A stretch of 64,000 bases of DNA from Rhynchonema sp. JSB1_4 (Eukaryota; Nematoda; Chromadorea; Monhysterida; Xyalidae). The stretch lies in NCBI GenBank assembly GCA_030248065.1, contig JASAMV010005957.1, positions 1-64,000 of the forward strand, in the 5' to 3' direction. The notes beneath the pieces were generated by a model that saw nothing but the letters and a program-made list of their open reading frames with translations, was not told the DNA's origin and made no database searches. The position numbers were made by a program, and so were the translations under genes. Shown one piece after another: positions 54,181-64,000 of the stretch (its first letter is position 1; each line of letters opens with the position of its first letter).

Positions 54181-54830
54181 TGACGAACCACGATCAATAC
54201 AAATCAAAATATTCACAGCTGTGTAAAAATATTGCTATGAATGAAATCAATGCAATTATTACATTCATTATACGTGTTTTATACACTGTTACATTGTGGA
54301 TGCGGTTAAACGTTGCTATTGAGAAAGCATTCGCAATATGGTCCTGAGATCACCAAGCACAATTTCAGTATCACACAACTAATGCACAAGTTCGTGTCAT
54401 TTTATAACAGCATCAATATTTAGTCGGAGCTCACGTCCGTCTGAACAATGCTTCCACGCTTGACAGCTGACAACTTTCGTAGTTGTACGGTTTCTTTTCA
54501 TAATAATAAGCAAGTTCGTGCTTGGCTGCGTGCGGCGTGCACAACATCGCATCCTGCGTGCAGCTGCTGCTGTGAAGCGTACAGTAGGCGGGATTGCGGT
54601 GTACGCGATACGTAACCTGAATATGAAGATCAGAATTCTGCGAGTTTTCAGGCCCTAAAGTTCAGACCACAGCTGACGCCTTTTTAGGTCAGGCTTCGGT
54701 TTAGGCTCCAACCTATCATGTGACTGAACTGTCAGACAATAGAAATAATTGGGGAAGAAACGAATCACGCATGCTGTTATTTGCTGCGTGTCACTTTCCT
54801 CAGTCACTGGACAATACTCGTCTTACTAAC

Positions 54831-57800
54831 CGATCCGCATTCCGGACTCTGCAAGCACTCAATCTGACAACTCCACAGCGTTCCATCCCAATTGTCATAC
54901 TCCTTCAATGTGCGCAGCGCGTGTGCCTCGTAACGCAACAGAATGGGGCCGTCGAAACACACTGCAATGGGTGACATGGTGAAGAGTGACTTCCCAAAGA
55001 AATTAAAGCGAGATCATTTGAGCACAGCGAATTTCCGAAGTCTAGTTTTGGCAAATCAATTTCTAACCAGGTGGTTTTGTTGTTGGCGCTAGTGTTTCGG
55101 TGGTTGTTGTTGTTGAGATTGGTGTACTTATGGCGGTGTGAGGAGTGGTCGCTGGCCTACTTCGCTGCGATCTTGGTGTTGAAAACCTGCAGCGAGGTTG
55201 AAGTTGAGTGACCCAAATCAAATCCTTGCATATGGATGGGCGGCATTGTCGGTTCACGCTGTTTATGCAGCCTGATAGCACGTTTTCAGTCTGGATATCG
55301 TGCGCAAGATCACTAACCTTTGTCTCCATGGCCTTTCAGTGACAATGATACTTTCATCCTCGGGGTCAACGTCGGATGTCGGACCACCAATAGCTTCCAA
55401 CCAACTGAGCTGTGGCCGTCCCGGTTTGGGCGCTCGCGTTGGGTACGTGAAACCGGACCGAATCGCTCGGTCATTTCGCTCGAATTTGGGTGTCTGTAAT
55501 TTATGTTTGGACCGCTTGGCGGAATGCCAATACCGTTATGCTAAAGAAAACGTTCTTAACGTGAACGATACGTGGAGTTATACTTGTCAATTTTGGGCTT
55601 GTAGACAATGAGGACAAATTTTTGCTATAATTAATTATATTTTGTGACAGAGTTGGGGTATTAATTTCGACCAGCGTAAGAGTTGTTTCCCTGCACCAAA
55701 TGGACAACTTTTACGCTGGACAAAATTTGTCCTATAACCCTATCACAAATAGGATTACAGTATAACAAAAATTTGTCCTCATTGTCCACAAGCCCAAAAT
55801 GGACAAGTATAACTCCAGCTTTAATAAACATCACGCACCTTCGCGGTGCTCGAATTCTCCGCGAACAATTTCTGTAAGTCGAGTCCAATCTTATATTTAC
55901 GGCCATCAGACGGTTGGGACTCTTCAGTGCTAAAATCCTCATAGATCGAAGGCGCAGGCTGTGGCGCGACGACGAAGGGTTTGGAGGATGACGGAAGACT
56001 GGATCCAATGAGCGAATCAGGCAGATCGCTGTAAAGTTGATGTGAAGATACATATGTGGTTGTCTTTGTGAGGTGTTCACTAGTTCACACAGCTGTGAAG
56101 CCAGACTTCGCCCAGGACTCCTGAGCCAATATGGTGTCATAAACGGGCGGCTGATGTTGCATGCAGTTATGCACTGCAATATGCAAGCTGTTGTCAAGTC
56201 AAGACTCCGCATATATTATGCAAATACACGCCATTATCGCAACAGAACTTGAGGACAATAACACTGACTTGAACATGCAGTAAAAGGCAGGCAAGGAAAA
56301 CGTCTAACAAAGCGTCCGGTTCCTTCGATAACAAATCCGGTCCGGCAGCAAAAATCCGTTCCCAGTCTGGTGTGGTTCTACTGAGAGTCGCAGTCGTTGT
56401 TGTTGTTGTTGGAGTGGTCGTCGTTGTCGAGGCTCTGAAATTGGTGGCAGTCAAAGGCAATTCTTGATTAAGCGTCCAACGCACACTGACTGTGAAAAAC
56501 GACAGGACACATTTGGGGTTTACCCTTTCCACTCGCACGATAACGCCGGGCAAAAATGTGTCAGCTTTTAAAATCTGCAGGGATGAGCCAAGTGCTCTGC
56601 CTTTGCTCCTTCGTCTTTGGTTCATCAAAGGCATTCACCTCGACTATTACGTGTCTGTCTTTTCCATATCAGTCATCAAAATATCTAATTTGACGACGTA
56701 TAAAGTGTGCACAATAATGTTTGAAGTGCGCAATGTTCTCACACGCGTCGCGCAACTTCACGTCAAAGTGTGCAGATTGAAGTGTGTAGAAAGAAAAAAT
56801 GACAGAATTATTGGCTAACGTGGTAGTTGTTATCGTCGTCGTGGTCGTCGGTATTGCTGCAGTCGTCGTCGTTGTTGTTGACCTCAGTCCAACTTTGTCC
56901 AACCACGGCACATTTTCCTGTTCATCAAGGCCAAGACTGTCCAGTCTCAGCTCCTCCAGAGGCTCGACGAAGTTCGTATAGGCATCTGAGAGGGGAAAAC
57001 GATGTTTCGTGACGCGCTGTTCGTCAAAAAAAAAACTGTGATCGGGGATAATTTTTTTTCATGAGTCGATAATTCGCCGAGAACAGAGACTTTCAGCCAA
57101 CGTCCGTCGAAATTGAACATAACGAAAGCGAAACCTTGGACCATATGAACTGTACTGAGCGGAACGTGTGACTGTTGGCAAACTTCAGTACGTTCGCTGT
57201 TCACGCCACGTGCAGAGCAGTTTTTAATGTACAGTGATTCCACTAACCTGGATCGCATACTCTGCCATCGATTATTGCATCAAACGAGTCGAGAGCGACC
57301 TCGGACCCAAACGAGGCGCCTGTCACGATAAAGTAAAGCTGAAAATTTTATTTTTTTTCGGTGAGGATAATTGACAGCTTGAAGCAGAACCGCTCTGTGA
57401 ATGGTGTCTGATGCTCAAAGCGTGATGTCACCAATTGCAATAAAATAAAATTAGATACCGTGTACACCGCAAAAATTCGTCAATCACGAAACACACAATT
57501 TACCGTGTGTATTCCGGCCGGAATGAGCACGGCCTCCTTCAGCCGATCGTCGCATTCCCAGAACGCACGGCTCATTCGTTTGCATGGTTTCCATTGATTC
57601 AACGGTCCGGTGATTGGGAATCGTGGATGCTCGTCATCCCATTGAGTCTCCCAGAGGCACTTCTCGCTCGGACAACGACAGAGCGCGCGGTCAATGCACA
57701 GACGAAGACGGACGCTGGCAAGATTTTGGGAGACTTTTAAATTATGACGAATTGGTGTATTGTTTTTTGATTCCATCAAACGTGAAAAGACAAATCTCTG

Positions 57801-58132
57801 TTTGTGTGTGTCTCTCAACAAATTCTGCGCTCAACTTTTATCAATGAAGACTGGACTTGTTTCGAATTTTTCACCGAATCGCGAAAGTGTGAATCAACAA
57901 CACCGCCGCGCACTCACCCGTAGGTTCCGATCCAGTACTTGAAGCTGAAATATACATCGCCCTCAGCGTAGAACTCTGTCGATTGCAGCACAATAGGTGT
58001 ACTCGAATACGCACTGCGCGACACCACACGCACGTGGTTGCTGTCTGCAAAAATCTTGAGACAAGACAATGGTGATCTTTTTCGCTGTGAGACGCTCGCT
58101 TCAAATGGAGCACAGAGGATCATATACTTGGA
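54831..58132 (-). CDS. Secreted MAM-domain protein with Thr-rich linkers (partial exon model)
   Basis: Minus-strand exons include 58132-57918 (SKYMILCAPFEASVSQ ... FSFKYWIGTYG), about 57740-57505 (SQNLASVRLRLCID ... VLIPAGIHT) and about 57340-57257 (LYFIVTGASFGSEVALDSFD ... GRVCDP). Together these resemble a MAM domain: the aromatic F-x-Y-x-x-G strand, hydrophobic LRLCID strand and the closing G-S-E-V-A-L-D...C. Further down come exons with poly-Thr linkers (56815-56980, STTTTTTAAIPTTTTT; about 56340-56560, STTTTTPTTTTTTATLS; about 55065-55285, STPISTTTTTETLAPTT) and a Cys-rich module at 54961-54831 (VCFDGPILLRY ... CLQSPECGS) that could be PAN-like. Thr-rich stretches suggest O-glycosylated mucin linkers. 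The start exon and several joints are unresolved, and MITE C (55573-55819) interrupts an intron. Possible last exon: 50760-50554. Confidence 0.55.
55573..55819. mobile_element. MITE family C, copy 2
   Basis: GGAGTTATACTTGTCAATTT and AAATGGACAAGTATAACTCC are inverted ends; the centre again pairs CCAGCGTAAGAGTTG with CAACTTTTACGCTGG. It matches 41590-41828 over the full length. Confidence 0.88.
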
Positions 58133-58218
58133 CTGAACAGAATGCAAATCAGTTGCCTGTGTATGATCGCTCTTGACTGGAGTCACCGGCACAAAGAAGA
58201 AAATTGCTGCTTACAATG

Positions 58219-59770
<1,552 letters not shown>

Positions 59771-59775
59771 ATATG

Positions 59776-60003
59776 TATAGTCCATCCATCAGCCCATGAC
59801 ACTTTTTGCCGGCTGAAAAGCTTGACAGGATCCAGTACTGTTCCGGTTCCGGTTGGCTTTCGAAAAAGAAAAGAAGGAGAAATCGGTTTGTATTTTATTT
59901 TTGTGCGCTGTTTTCTCTGACATTGCCTTGCCTATGAACAATTTTTCACAACGGAACCTGAACCTCCCAAACAAAAGTGCCATGAGCTGATGGACGGACT
60001 ATA
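59776..60003. mobile_element. MITE family B, copy 3
   Basis: TATAGTCCATCCATCAGCCC and GAGCTGATGGACGGACTATA are inverted ends with TA; same orientation as 35027-35254. Confidence 0.9.
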
Positions 60004-62300
60004 CCACACCCCTGCCCAGCTTTTTATACCTCATTTTGATGACGCGTTGAAGGTAGTACGTCGGGTAAGTAATTTCTGACCACTTTATGCTTGCAAGAGA
60101 TGTTATAGTTCTTCCTGCCAACAGCAGCATCAACGAAGACCGTTGTGATATTTTAAAAACTTGTGGGAGGAACAAAGTTATACGACGTATCAGCAGTTTG
60201 CATAAGTGCAGGTAAACCTCCAGCGCATTTGTTCTTTGATCCGTTATCGCGCATCAATTGAATGGGGCATAATCCTGAGATAGGTAATTGTGCTATTTTT
60301 AAAAATAAACATGAAATTTTTTATTCAGTCCGATAGCTGATTATCGAAAGTGCGATGATTTATGAGTTGTTGTAAACGTTTGAGCGACTCTCTGCAGACA
60401 AGTCCGTCGCTAATTGCGATATGTGATGTCTGCCTGTAAACTTCGTGTTGTGTAATAATAACGTTGCTTTTTTGCAACCACATGGAGAAACTCAACTACA
60501 TAATATTCCACACACACACATAACTGTATGTACATATTTGTGGAACGGATAATCAAATCCAGAAGCTTTTTCAGTTTGCGTTTGAAAAGTTGTTCAGTCC
60601 ATGTTTTACTACATGTTTTCGCACACTGTTTTTAAGACAAACTTTAAGCTTGCGTCACATTAAGTTTGTTTTTCCAGTTTAGTGAAATAATAGTAAATTA
60701 ACGTGTACAGTACATGTGTAATGTGTGCGCATGGCAAACTGTTTTTCAAACCTTTTGGGGATTTTTACAATATGCATTGAATTTTGTACCCTTGCTCGCT
60801 TTCCTGAAGCAAAACAATTTTTATACTGTAGCTGCCGGAGTTTTTCATTAAAGTCACGGAGGTTCATGGAAAACACATCCGTCGACCAAACGGAAATTTT
60901 TCAATCTGCAGATAGAGTGCTGAGCCCTGATATTGCTGCTTCATGCCTTTCGCCTTCAACAAACTCTCGGAACACCTGACTCAAAGAAAAATGCTCAATT
61001 AAATCCTACAGTACGCGCCACCTCCGTAAGAATATATTTATAACTTGCGAATTGGGCGCTACTTGCGCTGATGAACAAGCAAACTCACGTGTTTATTGGT
61101 AATTAACACCGTTTACGAAGTGTGGCGTGGGTTGACTTCGTCCGGCTTTCTGAAAATCTTTCCTGTTTTTTGTTTGCCCTTTTCACTCTCGGTTCTCGAC
61201 ACGAGTCAAAAAGTGGGTACAGGTTCGGTACAACAGCGGGGGGATTTCTTGGGCACCAATAGTTAAGGATATCCAGTAGAAAGATTCGTGGGGTCCTGGG
61301 CCAAAGATGCATGTGGTCCTGTGCTGCAGTGGCATGGGGCCCTGTGAAAAGATTCATGGGACACTCCATGCCGGGAATACATGGGGCCCGTGCAGAGATA
61401 GTGCCTGGGCATACATACATCTGGTATAAAATAGCCCATGCCGAAGTTCTTGTAGTTCAATGAGCCAGCAACCACCATTAGTGACAAACCCACTGATCCA
61501 GTGTATGCTTTTGGGAGAAACTTTTCAAACGTGGTGCCTTGATATTACAGTATTGTGGAGCAGCTCATAATAGCTCAAAAGGGTATAATTCTATTGGCAG
61601 GTCCGGATGATTGGAGCTCTGTCCTATTCGTAGTTCGAGAAGTTGATTATGTTTACGTCATTACTGAGCTATCATGACGTTACGGAGGTGCGTTGTGGCT
61701 TCTGCGATATTTTGTGATCTCTCCGTAATATTTTAAGACTTCGGGTGTGCTTACAAATGTATGGTTCTGTCGAGTCACCGCCACATAATGCCCTGAATAC
61801 CTGAGAACATTATCAGAAAACGCGCCTGAAATGATTTTTTAGGTTTGACTCCTCGCTTGTCCAAAAACTGGATTTGCTACAGTGTTGCCATGACAGCCGA
61901 AATTGTTTTAGAGTGTCACCTTGCCTGCAAGTGATGATTTTTTTAAATTCAATAATGAAAAAATCATAAACCGACTCAAATGCTGTTCATTTCAGATCAT
62001 CTCACTTGGGTATCGAAAATTGTGCACCACTTCCACTACGCCTATTGATTCATAGCGCTCACAACTTCGAACACAAAATGCACGTACCGTCTTAATGCAT
62101 AATTACCAAATTACTAAAACTAAAAATCTTGTGACTAATTACTGAGACCAATTTATGGTACATGGACATTTATGCCTTTGTCTTTCCCGTCGCCTGAATA
62201 AGTCGGCAGTTATGTATGTACTGTATATAGCTCGCAGATAGCTATTGAGGCGTAGCGTTATAATTTGGTAATCAGCGTAGTCGGCAACTGTATTCGGACC
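60004..62300. other. Gene-free interval
   Basis: Short open frames such as 60725-60979 (plus) and 61103-61420 (minus) have no signal, splice partners or recognisable domains. No structured repeat stands out apart from GGGGCCC-like words at 61330-61400. Confidence 0.45.
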
Positions 62301-62315
62301 TAAAATCACTCTAAC

Positions 62316-62690
62316 TCAGTTTGCTTCTAAAAAGTTCTCAATTAAAATTTTTTTGAAACTTGCATTTGGTTTTTTTAATTGAAAAGTTGACAGAATGGGC
62401 TGAAATGTCCAAAATAGCCTTTTTGGAGGTAAAAAAATTGGCACTTTTTCTGTGGACGGGTCAACTTTTTCAAAATCGCGCCTGCCGCGCCTTGTATTGT
62501 CGCCAAACTTGTACAGGGATGCTCGGGGTGGTCGTGTATATGGTGATGTGGCACCTATAATGTACCACTGCATGCTACTTGTATGTATAATGCAGGTATG
62601 GTGTAAAATCGGAGTGCACAAAGTCAATCTGGTTTGTGATCGATATTTTGGTGGTCGTTTATCACTCAAACGGCAATAGATGCATTAAAA
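62316..62690 (-). mobile_element. Fragment of family G MITE
   Basis: Reverse-complement match to 47290-47640: shared words include GCACTTTTTCTGTGGACG, TACAGGGATGC, GTGATGTGGC and ATGCATTAAAAT. Further A/T-run remnants at 63030-63120 and 63650-63720 probably belong to related copies. Confidence 0.65.
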
Positions 62691-63727
62691 TATGTTGTGC
62701 GGCTGCAAAAATACAATGGAGCAACATCATTAGTCATGGTCAATATGGCCCAGTCCGAAAACAGGAGAGTGTAAAACAAATAACGTGACGCATCAGAACC
62801 ATCTGAAGCGAATCGAATAAAGGATTGTAGCGTTCTGGTTCGGGACAATAATCGCCAGAGACATCAGACAGAACTCGCCTAATGAGCAAGCATGTTTTAA
62901 AATAAACTACAGCGTTTTTCCACTGGAGCAATTTTAACAATTTTTGCCAAAATAGGGAGCCGATTGTTGCCTGTACGGAGAAGAAAGGATGTGTGGGAGT
63001 CACAAGCGAATTTAGGGAGCACAGGCAGTGGTTTCTAAAAAAAATTTTTATTAAAAATTTTTTTTTTAAAATTCGTTCCAAAAGTTAAAAAAATTCTTTT
63101 TATTATTTCAAACTTCCAAATTTTCTCTATTTTTTTGCTCTAAAAGTGCTATTTTTGCATAAAAATTGCTACTGTTGACATCACCTAACCCTACCATGGG
63201 TGTATTGGGTGCCATAATCGTTGTTTTGTGGCATCTAGACATAGTCCACACACTCACAAGGCCTCTCATATGACTACACACGTACATGTGACTGGGTGGG
63301 CATTTATTTATCCTTGCCCCAGACCCGAAAGGAGTGATTCTATTTTGTATTCACTCTAATTTCACACTATGTGCAGCTTATTTGCATTGGTCGTGTACCT
63401 AGACGTCATAATTTCACCCAAAATTCCAATCCCGAATATCAGAAAGCCATACCATCACACCCCCACCACCTGGAGAAGGGTACGGGTGTGTACCTGACTA
63501 TGGTTGGTACTTATCGACCATTGGATAGCGTGGTTTTCGTATCACCTGTGCTTTATATGCACTTAGAACTAGAACACATTATGTAACAAAAATACCCCTA
63601 TTTTGTACTTGAGCGCTCATTTTTTATCGTGTTGGGCAGATTTTGGCTGGAATAAAAAAAAATTTTTATTAAAAAAAATTTTTTTAAAAATGGGGTTCCA
63701 ATAAAAAAATTATTTTATTAACCACTG

Positions 63728-64000
63728 GGCACAGGGGCCTACACGGCTCTCCTTTGGTCAAAATGGCTCCTAAAAAGGGGGCACTGTTTCGGAGAGAAGA
63801 AGGAAAAAGGACCTCCTAAATCACATGATTTTCACTCGGTTCAAACGTCAAAAAATTGCGCGCTTCGCGCGTCAGATAATACATCCATATATCATTGAAA
63901 TTTGACTGTCACGCGTGCAAAAGGTGCTAAATTGTTTGCCACCATATGTAGTTGGCACGGCTCAGTGGTGTACTGGGAGGAGGGGGTTTAGGCCGCTCTC
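63728..64000 (+). mobile_element. Dispersed repeat family A, copy 3 (cut by window end)
   Basis: GGGCACAGGGGCCTACACGG, GGGGGCACTGTTTCGGAGAG, GACCTCCTAAAT and CAAAAAATTGCGCGCTTCGC follow the order seen in 30192-30602. The 3' part lies outside the window. Confidence 0.65.

Noticed and set aside
60725..60979. Plus frame of 84 residues starting MRMANCFSNLLGIFTICIEF
   Set aside because: The hydrophobic start resembles a signal peptide, but there is no promoter, splice partner or conserved Cys pattern to support it.

Overview
This is eukaryotic, animal-type DNA, most likely from an invertebrate. Genes are split into many short exons by mostly 60-110 bp introns with TTTCAG-like acceptors. The host-type genes are Ly6/uPAR-fold GPI-anchored proteins, a class A GPCR and a MAM-domain protein. 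Degenerate TAAGCC hexamers and the splice-site style would suit a nematode, but the phylum is not proven. There are no rRNA genes, no tRNA genes I could recognise, no CRISPR and no prokaryotic signals.

Region 1 (1-33.6 kb) is a large Helitron-like rolling-circle transposon, heavily invaded by small repeats. Its main gene (4900-14376, plus strand) can be spliced by hand from 24 exons into one open frame of about 1,312 codons. The protein joins the C-terminal part of a Helitron Rep domain, a complete Pif1-type helicase and an intact ubiquitin-specific protease (USP) with Cys box, zinc-ribbon cysteines and His/Asp box. Three more plus-strand genes follow: a 104-residue coiled-coil protein (14654-16389), an about 804-residue protein resembling RPA-type OB-fold ssDNA-binding proteins (18858-29250) and a 120-residue acidic coiled-coil protein (31106-32552). 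A palindromic motif, TTAGT-(N)-GAACTAAT, recurs in arrays before, between, inside and after these genes. Bases 1-3887 are a diverged, frameshifted inverted copy of 5160-9048, so the 5' part of the element is a huge imperfect palindrome cut by the window edge.

Region 2 (33.7-42.6 kb) holds a 60-bp triplicated repeat, mirror-image minisatellites, MITEs and, on the minus strand, an intact five-exon GPCR gene of 352 residues (39929-37856) with a broken paralogue beside it (36144-35431).

Region 3 (42.6-50.5 kb) is a plus-strand cluster of three Ly6/uPAR-like genes whose introns have collected MITEs, including an element nested inside another with a perfect 8-bp target duplication.

Region 4 (50.5-64 kb) has MITEs, a decayed C2H2 zinc-finger pseudogene (53.56-54.18 kb), a minus-strand secreted gene with a MAM-like domain and Thr-rich linkers (58132-54831), a pure 228-bp CA microsatellite and a gene-poor tail.

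The most interesting system is the transposon cassette: a helicase fused to a deubiquitinase-type protease, where splicing across the helicase stop codon decides whether the protease is added, accompanied by an RPA-like protein and two small acidic coiled-coil proteins.
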